This document shows positions 45,001 to 52,616 of a DNA stretch of 64,000 nt, piece after piece; within the stretch, counting starts at the first letter, position 1, and each line of letters starts with the position of its first letter. This DNA is from Arthrobacter sp. FW305-BF8 (GTDB lineage: Bacteria; Actinomycetota; Actinomycetes; Actinomycetales; Micrococcaceae). The stretch is from contig NZ_CP084561.1 in the NCBI RefSeq assembly GCF_021789315.1, forward strand, positions 310,001 through 374,000, read 5' to 3'. Position numbers and translations under genes: made by a program. A model generated the notes under the pieces. It did no database searches. It was given only the letters and a program-made list of their open reading frames with translations, and had not been told where the DNA came from.

Positions 45001-45234
45001 GCCGCAGCCGGGATTTCCGTCAACGGCCAGCCGCTGGCCGGCTTCGACCCGGACGTCACCGCCTACCGGGCTGAGGCTCAGGGAGGGCGGCAGGAGGTCA
45101 CGGCCACCGCAGCTGACCCGTACGCGACGGTCACCGTGCAGCCGGCTGACAAGCAGACGGGAACCGCCGTGGTCACCGTCAAGAGCGAAGACGGAAGCCA
45201 GACCCGGACCTACGAGGTGGTGTTCGGCCGGTAG
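42040..45234 (+). CDS. Secreted modular GH30 hydrolase, probable endo-beta-1,6-galactanase
   Basis: 1064 aa. Sec signal to ~residue 40. GH30 barrel (~50-400) starts FEGWGTSLVWFANATGDYPD; acid/base Glu in DTIDPMNEPNTPYWG (~residue 235) and nucleophile Glu in PLWMSETGGSWMDG (~residue 343). A beta-sandwich follows to ~530, then a ricin-type lectin domain (~545-685), two Ig-like (Big_4) domains (~690-840), an F5/8-type galactose-binding-like domain (~845-985) and a cadherin-like C-terminal domain. GH30 enzymes of this form cut beta-1,6-galactan side chains of arabinogalactan; the specificity is inferred from the neighbouring GH42 and importer. Confidence 0.88.
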   Translation: MTNRSRRPWAVTAAGVTAAVFSAGLVAGPALAAPAPAKAADETVPAGAVTVRPDPSYQGEAFEGWGTSLVWFANATGDYPDEVRNKLADMVFGDDGLNLNIARYNVGGGNAPDVKDYLRAGGAVEGWWKAPAGTTREDKDWWDPANPEHWNLDSDQTQRWWVDRIKNDVTHWEAFSNSPPWFQTVSGYVSGGFNSSQDQLRTESVDDFSSYLVGVVKQLEKAHGIKIDTIDPMNEPNTPYWGTSLNASGQPVGGRQEGAHMGPELQQKVVQSLAKALASADTGAAISAMDETNPSTFANNWNSYSAEAKENVAQLNVHTYGTGQRTSVRDIAKGEDKPLWMSETGGSWMDGQNFTSMQPGLGLAQHMVNDLRELEPEAWVFWQPVEDYNNMKPGGESAIGSNWGEIQLPFDCAAGDTLESCPIYTNTKYNTARNFTHFIKPGDRLVTVNDLNSAAAVSDSGATVVHVNDSKQQRPVALDLSGFGAVQGNATVTPVTSDASGALVEGEPVAVGKDRTAVLTVPAESVTTFLVNGVHGVAKDAALAQADHVYSLKGVESGKSLTQGTGSAAVIRSGAGADQLWNIRRLSGENSSRARYAIETADGGRQLAVVDGTPQLVPAEATPAEPSQWTMSTTGDGTYTFVNAATGRLLEVGGHATADGSPVTLWTANSGENQRWRVIDETVQGFQNVTAFTVPGTTPQLPATVVPVYRGGARGELPVTWTMPPETRWSKPGTVDVRGTATDVLGAAHPVTAKVTVDTLVSTLPARAKTYVGGTPSLPATVTALTAGGSKVERPVIWDAAPAFTETGVASVAGTADAADGRTLPATVRVQVTAGTADNVADDGGATFSASFTEPGYGTAGLGNGNLTDKAWSNWKSGTKNTTDTLSVSLAQQKTVTGVKVHFYRDGSTDSYAQSLQVQTQAADGTWKNAGAAVPVPGGSPAPVVTVPVANVDTKGVRVVLTARTNTHMTVSEVQVLASAPGQSSDAAAAGISVNGQPLAGFDPDVTAYRAEAQGGRQEVTATAADPYATVTVQPADKQTGTAVVTVKSEDGSQTRTYEVVFGR

Positions 45235-45268
45235 TAGCCTGGCGTTCCTATAAGTCAGGTGGGTGCAG

Positions 45269-45304
45269 GGCACCGGGTGCGTCCCAACAGGGGCACCCGG
45301 TGCC
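45269..45304 (+). terminator. Terminator of the galactan operon
   Basis: GGCACCGGGTGC (45269-45280) pairs perfectly with 45293-45304 and is followed by TTCTGCTTTT. It lies 34 bases after the GH30 stop. Confidence 0.85.
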
Positions 45305-45373
45305 TTCTGCTTTTAAGCAGGCTTAGCCGTAACGCCGGCCCGTGCCGTGAACAGGCCTATGCCGTGAACAGGT

Positions 45374-46588
45374 TTATGCCGTGAGGGCCGCCCCGAAGCC
45401 GGTGGGGTCCGCCAGGAACCGGGCGAATCCCAGTTCCGCCGCGCCGATCATCATCAGGTTGGAGCCGAGCGCCGCGGGGTGCACCCTGGCCTGGGCGGCC
45501 GGGCCATCCAGAGCCTGGGACAGCAGCAGGTCATCGAGCGTGGACGGCTCGAGGGCGTAGAGCACCCCCAGGAAGCCGTCGAGGATGATCACCTCCGGGT
45601 TGAAGGTGTTGACGGCGTTCCGGAGTGCGATGGCCAGGAAGCCCAGCTGCCGGGAGATCTCTTCGGCGACAGCAGGGCTGCCTGACGCGCGGAGGGCCTG
45701 CTCCAACTGGGAGGCGTCGCCGCCGGTGAGGCCCAGCAAATCAAAGAGCCGGCCCTGGGACACTTCGGTTTCCAGGCAGCCAATGGCTCCGCAGTGGCAC
45801 TGTTTGCCGGAGGTGCGGACGAAGGTGTGGCCCAGTTCCCCCGCGTAGCCGGATGCCCCGCGGAGCAGCATGCCGTTGGAAATGATTCCCCCGCCGACGC
45901 CGCTGGCCCCGCCGTTGAGGTACACGAGGTTGTTCCGCCCTGCGCCGGCCCCGAAAATCAGCTCCGCCTCGGCGGCGAGCGAGGCGTCGTTGGCGGCCTG
46001 GCAAGCGTAGCCGGTGGCCTCGCCCAGCATCCGGGCCACAGGCTCGTCCCGCCAACCCAGGTGCGGCGCGTGGCGCACCGTCCCGTCGTCGGGGTTCACC
46101 AGGCCCGGCACCGCCACACCGATGCCGGTGATCCGGTAGGAGTGCTCCAGCTCCGTGCGCATCCCCTCGATCACGGCAGCGGCTATATTGACCGCCTCCC
46201 GTGCACTGGGAATCCGTTCGGTGGCGAACCGGATCTTCTTCTGGACGATGCCCCCGAGGTTGACCAGGCCAATGGTGACCGCGTCGATCTCCGGGTAGAC
46301 CGCGAGCGCCGCAATCGAGGGGCTCGGACGCACCTCGGGGCTCGGCCGGCCCACCTGGGCTTCGCCGGTGGGGGCGGTTTCATAGACGAGGCCGAGCGCA
46401 ACCAGCTGTCCGATCAGGGTTCCGACCGTTGACCTGTTCAGCCCGGTCGTCTTCGTCAGCTGCGCACGGCTGAGGACACGGTGATGGTGGACCAGGGACG
46501 TAATCAGCGCCAGGTTGTTCCGCCGGGAGGGGTCCAACTCGCTGGGCCGGGTGGTCGGGGCGGCCCGTTGGCGAGGGGAAGACATCAT
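45374..46588 (-). CDS. ROK-family transcriptional repressor (XylR-like)
   Basis: 404 aa. N-terminal winged helix: NLALITSLVHHHRVLSRAQL, TKTTGLNRSTVGTLIGQLVA. ROK sugar-binding/kinase-like domain: YLNGGASGVGGGIISNGMLL, GYAGELGHTFV and the zinc motif CHCGAIGCLE. It is co-transcribed with the oxidase gene that ends 10 bases upstream and divergent from xylAB, so it is the probable xylose-responsive repressor of both. Candidate operators lie at 47973-48019. Confidence 0.9.
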   Translation of the reverse strand: MMSSPRQRAAPTTRPSELDPSRRNNLALITSLVHHHRVLSRAQLTKTTGLNRSTVGTLIGQLVALGLVYETAPTGEAQVGRPSPEVRPSPSIAALAVYPEIDAVTIGLVNLGGIVQKKIRFATERIPSAREAVNIAAAVIEGMRTELEHSYRITGIGVAVPGLVNPDDGTVRHAPHLGWRDEPVARMLGEATGYACQAANDASLAAEAELIFGAGAGRNNLVYLNGGASGVGGGIISNGMLLRGASGYAGELGHTFVRTSGKQCHCGAIGCLETEVSQGRLFDLLGLTGGDASQLEQALRASGSPAVAEEISRQLGFLAIALRNAVNTFNPEVIILDGFLGVLYALEPSTLDDLLLSQALDGPAAQARVHPAALGSNLMMIGAAELGFARFLADPTGFGAALTA

Positions 46589-46598
46589 CGGAACAATA

Positions 46599-47885
46599 TC
46601 AGCTGCCGAAAACCTTGGTGTCGAGGAAATCGTTGCGGAACTTCCCCTCCGGATCCAGGCGGTCCGCGAGGGCCTTGTAATCTGCGAAGCGGGGGTAAAG
46701 CGGCGCGAGGCGGGAGGCGTCGCCGTCGAACAGCTTGCCCCAGTGGGGCCGGGCGCCGAAGGGCGCCAGCTCCGCCTCGATCACGGGGAGCACGGCCTCG
46801 ACGGCGGGCTGGTCCTGCCGCCAGGTGAGGTGCAGGCCAACGCTGTCAGTGCCGTAGTTCGGGCTCAGCCACAGGCTGTCCGCAGCCATGGTGCGGATCT
46901 CCGAGACCAGCAGCAGCGGAGTCACCAGATGGGACAGCCGGCGCATAGCCTGGATGGCGTCCACGGCGTGCTCGCGGGGGACGAGGTACTCGCTCTGCAG
47001 CTCGTCGCCCTTGCTCGGGGTGAATTCCATCCGGAAGTGGGCCAGCCTGTCCGACCATGGACCGGGCACGCCGAGTTGCTGCGTGCAGGTGGTTCCGGGC
47101 ACGCCGGCGATGGGATGCCTCGGTTCTTTGGCCGGGCTGCCGCCGAAGAAGCCGGCGCGTTCGGCTATGGCCTCGGCCGGTACTGGCCGGGACTTCAGCC
47201 AGGCCTGGCCGATACGGTCCCCGCTCCAGTCGGTGAACAGGCTGACGCTGTACGCGGAGGAGGTGACGCCGTCGAAATTCTCCAGAACCTGGTCCCAGCC
47301 AAGGTCCTCGAACACCGTCTGCGAGACCGGAAACGTCGGTTCGATGTCCAGGGTCAGGCTGCTCACGACGCCCAGGGCGCCGAGGTTCACCACCATGCCG
47401 TCAAAGTCGGGTTCCCCGCGGCGCACGGTGAGGACCCCGCCGTCGGCGGTCACCAGTTCAAGGCCGGCGACGGCGGTGGCAAGGTTGCCGTTTCGGTCAC
47501 CTGATCCGTGGGTGGCGGTGGCGACGGCCCCGGCCACCGAGATGTGGGGGAGGGACGCCAGGTTGTGCAGCGCGTAGCCCTGCCGCTGCAGCTCGGCGGC
47601 AAGGGTCCCATAGCGTGTGCCGCCGCTCACGGTCACCGTCATCGCGGCGGGGTCCACCTCGATGGCCGGCGCGAGGCGCTCGAGCGAGACCAGGGTGCCG
47701 GCGGTGTCGGCGATGCGGTTGAAGGAGTGCCGCGAACCGAGGGAGCGAAGCTTGGTCGCGCCGGCCACCAGGTCCTGAAGTTCCGCCACTGTGGTTGGCT
47801 CGAGCACCTCGGCGGCGGCGTACCTGAGGTTGCCCGCCCAGTTGTGCCCCGCGGTGTGCAGCTCAGTTCCTGCTTCGCTGACCAT
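46599..47885 (-). CDS. FAD-dependent alditol (xylitol) oxidase
   Basis: 428 aa from ATG 47885 (GAAGGG upstream); an in-frame ATG at 47918 is possible but has no site. VAO-type flavoprotein: LRSLGSRHSFNRIADTAG contains the His that carries covalent FAD; GGTRYGTLAAELQRQGYALH and VATATHGSGDRNGNLATAVA form the FAD domain; the C-terminal half ends RPHWGKLFDGDASRLAPLYP, typical of AldO/xylitol oxidases. It oxidises xylitol to xylose (other alditols to aldoses) with O2, giving H2O2. Xylose would enter the divergent xylAB pathway. The rest of the family includes sugar-lactone oxidases. Confidence 0.9.
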   Translation of the reverse strand: MVSEAGTELHTAGHNWAGNLRYAAAEVLEPTTVAELQDLVAGATKLRSLGSRHSFNRIADTAGTLVSLERLAPAIEVDPAAMTVTVSGGTRYGTLAAELQRQGYALHNLASLPHISVAGAVATATHGSGDRNGNLATAVAGLELVTADGGVLTVRRGEPDFDGMVVNLGALGVVSSLTLDIEPTFPVSQTVFEDLGWDQVLENFDGVTSSAYSVSLFTDWSGDRIGQAWLKSRPVPAEAIAERAGFFGGSPAKEPRHPIAGVPGTTCTQQLGVPGPWSDRLAHFRMEFTPSKGDELQSEYLVPREHAVDAIQAMRRLSHLVTPLLLVSEIRTMAADSLWLSPNYGTDSVGLHLTWRQDQPAVEAVLPVIEAELAPFGARPHWGKLFDGDASRLAPLYPRFADYKALADRLDPEGKFRNDFLDTKVFGS

Positions 47886-47972
47886 TGCCTGCCCTTCGTT
47901 TGGTGTTGCGGAGAACATAACATCAAGGGCTGCCTGACGATAGATGTTTCCGCAGATTGAGACTGCACATTT

Positions 47973-48019
47973 AGTTCTGGAAGAACTGTTGACAGGCTGC
48001 GAAAAACAAATATGTTTGT
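47973..48019 (+). promoter_or_regulatory. xylA promoter with two palindromic operator candidates
   Basis: -35 TTGACA (47989-47994), 16-base spacer, -10 TATGTT (48011-48016). AGTTCT-GGA-AGAACT (47973-47987) is a perfect palindrome abutting the -35; ACAAA-TATG-TTTGT (48006-48019) covers the -10. The second fits the AT-rich ROK/XylR operator style. Both are well placed for repression by the ROK protein, and the first could also serve the divergent oxidase promoter. Confidence 0.75.
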
Positions 48020-48092
48020 TTGTGGAACATATTCAGGATCTACGCTTTCCTTCTTTAGGGGCAGGTCCCTCCAAACCAAACGGGAGCACTCA

Positions 48093-49283
48093 ATGGCGAT
48101 TCAGCCCACGCGCGACGACAAGTTTTCCTTCGGCCTGTGGACCGTCGGCTGGGAGGCCCAGGACCAGTTCGGTTCTGCTACCCGCCCGCCGCTGGACACA
48201 GTGGAGGCCATCAACCGGCTCAGCGATCTGGGCGCCTACGGCATCACCTTCCACGACAACGACCTGTTCCCGTTCGGCTGCTCCGCGGCTGACCGCCAGC
48301 GGGAGATCGACCGGCTGACCGGCGCGCTGAAGGCCACCGGCATGGTGGTTCCCATGATCACCACCAACCTGTTCAGCCACCCGGTCTTCAAGGACGGCGG
48401 TTTCACCAGCAACGATCGCGGCGTGCGCCGCTTCGCCCTCCGCAAGGTCCTGGAGAACATCGACCTGGCAGCTGAGCTCGGCGCCGAGACCTTCGTGATG
48501 TGGGGCGGGCGTGAAGGCAGCGAGTACGACGCCGCAAAGGACATCCGCGGTGCCCTCGAGCGCTACCGCGAGGCCGTGAACCTGCTGGGCGACTACGTGA
48601 CGGACAAGGGCTACAACATCCGCTTCGCGATCGAGCCCAAACCCAACGAACCGCGCGGCGACATCCTGCTGCCCACCCTGGGCCACGCCCTGGCGTTCAT
48701 CGAGACCCTCGAGCGGCCGGAGCTTGTGGGCATCAACCCCGAAACCGGCCACGAGCAGATGGCCGGGCTGAACTTCACCCACGGCATCGCGCAGGCGCTG
48801 TACCAGGGGAAGCTCTTCCACATCGACCTCAACGGCCAGCGCAGCATCAAGTTCGACCAGGACCTGGTGTTCGGCCACGGCGACCTGCAGAACGCCTTCT
48901 CCCTGGTTGACCTGCTGGAAAACGGAGGCCCGCAGGGCGGGCCTGCCTACAACGGCCCGCGCCACTTCGACTACAAGCCCAGCCGGACCGAGGACATCAA
49001 CGGCGTCTGGGATTCCGCGGCGGCCAACATGCAGACGTACCTGCTGCTCAAGGAGCGCGCCAAGGCCTTCCGTTCCGACCCCGAGGTGCAGGCTGCCCTG
49101 GAGGCGTCGCGGGTTTCCGAGATCAACGTCCCCACCCTGAACCCGGGCGAAGGCTACGAGCAGCTCCTCGCCGACCGCTCGTCCTACGAGGATTTCGACG
49201 CCGACGCCTACTTCGGCGGCAAGGGCTTCGGTTTCGTGAAGCTCCAGCAGCTTTTCATCGAGCACCTGCTCGGCGCCCGCTGA
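48093..49283 (+). CDS. xylA: Xylose isomerase
   Basis: 396 aa, ATG with GGGAG upstream. It converts D-xylose to D-xylulose with two Mg/Mn ions. The shorter actinobacterial class I type: DKFSFGLWTVGWEAQDQFGS, active-site His in GAYGITFHDNDLFPFG, metal ligands in FAIEPKPNEPRGD, GINPETGHEQMAGLNF, LFHIDLNGQRSIKFDQD and HFDYKPSRTED. Length typical (about 390). First gene of xylAB; 4 bases separate its stop from xylB. Confidence 0.98.
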   Translation: MAIQPTRDDKFSFGLWTVGWEAQDQFGSATRPPLDTVEAINRLSDLGAYGITFHDNDLFPFGCSAADRQREIDRLTGALKATGMVVPMITTNLFSHPVFKDGGFTSNDRGVRRFALRKVLENIDLAAELGAETFVMWGGREGSEYDAAKDIRGALERYREAVNLLGDYVTDKGYNIRFAIEPKPNEPRGDILLPTLGHALAFIETLERPELVGINPETGHEQMAGLNFTHGIAQALYQGKLFHIDLNGQRSIKFDQDLVFGHGDLQNAFSLVDLLENGGPQGGPAYNGPRHFDYKPSRTEDINGVWDSAAANMQTYLLLKERAKAFRSDPEVQAALEASRVSEINVPTLNPGEGYEQLLADRSSYEDFDADAYFGGKGFGFVKLQQLFIEHLLGAR

Positions 49284-49287
49284 TCCC

Positions 49288-50775
49288 ATGACTGTTTTTC
49301 CCGTGAACCTCGTCGCCGGGGTGGACTCATCGACCCAAAGCTGCAAGGTGGTGGTGCTGGACGCGGATACCGGCGCGCTCGTCCGGGAGGGCCGCGCCGG
49401 CCATCCGGACGGCACGGAGGTCCACCCGGACCACTGGTGGCGGGCGTTGTCCGAAGCGTTCGACGACGCCGGGGGACTTGCCGGGGTCAGCGCGCTTTCC
49501 GTGGGGGGCCAGCAGCACGGCATGGTGCTGCTGGGCCGGGACGGCAACGTGCTGCGGCCGGCGCTGCTCTGGAACGACACCCGCTCGGCAGAGTCAGCCA
49601 CGGCCCTTACCGAAGAAGTGGGCGCCGAGGACTACGCGAAGCGGACGGGCTTGGTACCGGTGGCCTCCTTCACCGTCACCAAGATCCGGTGGGTGCGCGA
49701 TAACGAGCCGGACATTGCCGGCCGGGTGGCCGCCGTCGTGCTTCCGCATGACTGGCTGACCTGGCGTCTGCGGGGCTACGGCCCCGCGGACGCCAGCCCG
49801 CTCGGGCCCGATCTGGAGCAGCTCACCACGGACCGCTCCGATGTTAGCGGCACGGGTTACTGGAACCCCGCCACCGGTGAATACGACCTCGAGCTGTTCC
49901 GGCTCGCATTCGGCCGGGATGCGATCGAGGCCGGTCGCGGGGTTGGCGCCGCTGGCGGTGCCGTGATCCTGCCGCGGGTCCTGGAGCCGGGCGCTTCGCC
50001 CGGCGCCGTCCACGCCGACATTGCCGGGCAGCCGATTTTGCTTGGCGCCGGTGCCGGGGACAATGCCGCAGCGGCACTGGGCCTGGACGCCCGGGCGGGT
50101 GACGTCGTCGTATCCGTGGGCACCAGCGGGACGGTGTTCGCCGTCTCCGATGAGCCCATCGGTGACCCCAGCGGGACGGTGGCGGGCTTTGCCGACGCGA
50201 GCGGCCTGTTCCTGCCCATTGCCGTGACCCTCAACGCAGCGCGGGTGCTGACATCTATCGCCGGGTTGCTGGGTGTGGACTTCGACGAGCTGTCCCGGCT
50301 GGCCCTTGAGGCTGAACCGGGGGCCGGTGGAGTGGTGCTGGTCCCGTACTTCGAGGGGGAAAGGACACCCAACCTGCCGCACGCCACGGCCAGCTTCTCC
50401 GGGCTGACCATCGCCTCGACCACGCGCAGCAACATTGCGCGGGCCGCCGTCGAAGGGATGCTGTGCGGGCTGGCCGGAGGTCTGGACGCCCTTCGAGCTC
50501 TGGGTCATCCTGCCGAGCGCCTCCTGCTGATCGGCGGCGCAGTGCAGAACCCTGCGGTCCAGCGGATCGCCGCCCAGGTGTTCGACCTGCCCGTACTGGT
50601 TCCCAGTCCCGGCGAGTACGTGGCCCGCGGAGCTGCCGTGCAGGCGGCGTGGGCGCTGACAGGGGAGCGGCCGGACTGGAATCTAGCGCTGGACGGCAAC
50701 CCTAAGCCCGACTTCCGCCCTGCCATCCTTGAGCAGTACAAGGTGGAGCAGCACAAGGTGGCAAGCGCCGGCTGA
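49288..50775 (+). CDS. xylB: Xylulokinase
   Basis: 495 aa. Phosphorylates D-xylulose to D-xylulose-5-phosphate. FGGY kinase: LVAGVDSSTQSCKVVVLDAD at the N-terminus, SVGGQQHGMVLLGRDGNVLR with substrate contacts, ALLWNDTRS, VVSVGTSGTVFAVSDEP (phosphate 2 motif) and LLLIGGAVQNPAVQRIAAQV (adenosine site). It starts 4 bases after xylA, so both are translated from the same mRNA. The product joins the pathway also fed by AraD. Confidence 0.97.
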   Translation: MTVFPVNLVAGVDSSTQSCKVVVLDADTGALVREGRAGHPDGTEVHPDHWWRALSEAFDDAGGLAGVSALSVGGQQHGMVLLGRDGNVLRPALLWNDTRSAESATALTEEVGAEDYAKRTGLVPVASFTVTKIRWVRDNEPDIAGRVAAVVLPHDWLTWRLRGYGPADASPLGPDLEQLTTDRSDVSGTGYWNPATGEYDLELFRLAFGRDAIEAGRGVGAAGGAVILPRVLEPGASPGAVHADIAGQPILLGAGAGDNAAAALGLDARAGDVVVSVGTSGTVFAVSDEPIGDPSGTVAGFADASGLFLPIAVTLNAARVLTSIAGLLGVDFDELSRLALEAEPGAGGVVLVPYFEGERTPNLPHATASFSGLTIASTTRSNIARAAVEGMLCGLAGGLDALRALGHPAERLLLIGGAVQNPAVQRIAAQVFDLPVLVPSPGEYVARGAAVQAAWALTGERPDWNLALDGNPKPDFRPAILEQYKVEQHKVASAG

Positions 50776-50788
50776 GCCTTCCTCTGTT

Positions 50789-50807
50789 GGTTGAGCTTGT
50801 CGAAACC
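50789..50807 (+). repeat. Dispersed actinobacterial intergenic motif
   Basis: GGTTGAGCTTGTCGAAACC follows xylB. Its complement (GGTTTCGACAAGCTCAACC) is a motif I recall as frequently dispersed in intergenic regions of Arthrobacter and relatives. Only one copy is seen here. Function unknown. Confidence 0.55.
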
Positions 50808-50839
50808 TCTTCCTGCCAGCCCAACTAAGTAGCACTTCA

Positions 50840-50865
50840 GGGCGTTCTCAGGCCTGGGAACGCCC
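50840..50865. terminator. Stem-loop after xylAB
   Basis: GGGCGTTC (50840-50847) pairs with GAACGCCC (50858-50865); flanking AGCAC (50831) and GTGCT (50867) extend the structure. There is no T-run, so it may act as a Rho-type or stabilising hairpin. Confidence 0.55.
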
Positions 50866-50979
50866 CGTGCTGCTACCCAGTTTCCGTTCTCGGGCGGATC
50901 CAAGAAATGTTTTTGGATCCGCCTCAATCTGGCGCCGGACCGGCACTTCAATGTCGTACCCCCTTGGCAGACTGTGTTT

Positions 50980-52563
50980 ATGTATGTTGTTGGGGAATCA
51001 AAGCTGGCTTTCGCAGCGGTGTCGCGCGGCGGCGTCCTGCAGGCTGCCGCGTTTCCTGACGCTGATTTTCACTTCGCTGCGTTGCCCGATAATCGGTTTG
51101 CGGACGACGGGTTGCCGTATGACGATGATCCCGACGCCGTGTATCCGGCAGTGCTTCCGGAAGACCCGTTTCCCGAGGCCCTGTTTGCCGACCGTCCTTT
51201 CGACGACCTCTTTGACGACGGCGTTCTCTCGAGCGCTGCTGCACCCTGGGGCTGGTTTCTCCCGGCGGCTGACCTCACCGCCGACAACGCCGGCCTGATC
51301 GACCAAGTCCGAGCGTACGAGAACGTCAAAAGCTGGGCGGCCGGGCAACAGGCACGGCTTTCGGTGACCTTCGAGGCCCGGCTCCGCCAGGAATCCACCG
51401 GCCGGGCGCCACTGGCCGCCGAGGACCTGGGTAAAGATCGCGGCAAAGACCCGGGCCTGGGCGCGGCCGAGCAGATCGCGCTGGCCCGGGGTGAGTCCCC
51501 GAACCGCGGAGGCCGGCTGCTCGGGATGTCCAAAGCTCTGGTCGTCGAAATGCCGCACACCCTAGGCGCGCTGGACACCGGGCAGCTGAACGAAGAGCGC
51601 GCCATGTATTTCGTGAAGGAGACGGCCTGCCTGACTGTGGAAGACCGGACCGCGGTCGATGAGGAACTCGCGGCCGACACCGGAACCTTCACCGGGGTCG
51701 GGACCCGCGCCGTCATCGCCGCTGTAAAAGCCGCCGCCACCCGCAGGGACCCGCGATCGGTCACCCAACGCGCGAGCCACGCCGCCTCCGAGCGGTCCGT
51801 CAGCCTGCGCCCGGCCCCCGACTGCATGACCTATTTCACCGTGCTGCTTCCCGCCAACCAGGGAGTCGCCGTGTACACGGCCCTCACCCGGAACGCCGAA
51901 ACCCTCAAAGCCGCCGGAGACCCGCGCACGCTGAACCAGATCAAAGCCGACACCCTCGTCCACTGGACCACCGGCACCCCCGGCGGAATCAGCGGGATAG
52001 AGCTCAACCTCGTCATGACCGACCGCACCCTACTGCAGGGCGACAGCGAACCAGCACGCCTGACCGGCTACGGCACCGTCCCCGCCGCCTGGGGCAGGGA
52101 CCTGGTGACTAGCGAACAGGCCAAGGGAGCTGAGGAGCTGAAGGTTTGGCTCCGCCGACTCTACACCGCCCCAGAGACCGGTGACCTCGTCGCCATGGAC
52201 TCGCGCAGGCGGCTCTTCCCCGCACCGCTGCGCCGCTTCATCCAAATCCGCGACGACACCTGCCGCACACCCTACTGCGACGCCCCCATCCGCCACCACG
52301 ACCACATCATCCCTTGGCACAACGACGGCCGAACCAGTCTGGACAACGGCGCGGGTCTCTGTGAAGCCTGCAACCACACCAAAGAACTTCCCGGCTGGGC
52401 GGCACAGCCCAGGCCAGGGCCGCGACATACCTTCGAAATCACCACGCCCACCGGCCACACCTACCGCTCCACCGCACCGCCGCTACCGGGAGCAATCGGA
52501 ACTCCCTCCAGCCTGCGCGAAAACGGCCAGCGGAGTGGCCACGGCCCGCGTCACGACGAATAA
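50980..52563 (+). CDS. DUF222/HNH endonuclease family protein
   Basis: 527 aa from ATG 50980; an in-frame GTG at 50974 is equally possible and neither has a ribosome site. Acidic N-terminal region, DUF222 domain (~100-410) with IDQVRAYENVKSWAAGQQAR and RPAPDCMTYFTVLLPANQGV, then the HNH nuclease motif CRTPYCDAPIRHHDHIIPWH, LDNGAGLCEACNHTKE near residue 430-475. This 13E12-type family is present in many divergent copies per actinobacterial genome. Its role (DNA repair, defence or mobility) is not established. It stands alone. Confidence 0.92.
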   Translation: MYVVGESKLAFAAVSRGGVLQAAAFPDADFHFAALPDNRFADDGLPYDDDPDAVYPAVLPEDPFPEALFADRPFDDLFDDGVLSSAAAPWGWFLPAADLTADNAGLIDQVRAYENVKSWAAGQQARLSVTFEARLRQESTGRAPLAAEDLGKDRGKDPGLGAAEQIALARGESPNRGGRLLGMSKALVVEMPHTLGALDTGQLNEERAMYFVKETACLTVEDRTAVDEELAADTGTFTGVGTRAVIAAVKAAATRRDPRSVTQRASHAASERSVSLRPAPDCMTYFTVLLPANQGVAVYTALTRNAETLKAAGDPRTLNQIKADTLVHWTTGTPGGISGIELNLVMTDRTLLQGDSEPARLTGYGTVPAAWGRDLVTSEQAKGAEELKVWLRRLYTAPETGDLVAMDSRRRLFPAPLRRFIQIRDDTCRTPYCDAPIRHHDHIIPWHNDGRTSLDNGAGLCEACNHTKELPGWAAQPRPGPRHTFEITTPTGHTYRSTAPPLPGAIGTPSSLRENGQRSGHGPRHDE

Positions 52564-52590
52564 GGCGGCGGCGGAAATACCGCCGCCGCC
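52564..52590. terminator. Hairpin between convergent HNH and oxidoreductase genes
   Basis: GGCGGCGGCGG (52564-52574) pairs perfectly with CCGCCGCCGCC (52580-52590), loop AAATA, starting directly after the HNH stop codon. No T-run. Confidence 0.65.
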
Positions 52591-52616
52591 GAATCGGGCG
52601 CAACCAGCTTCCAGCC

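Noticed and set aside
48090..49601. Minus-strand open frame across xylA and the start of xylB
   Set aside because: Spans two real genes on the other strand and has no recognisable motif.
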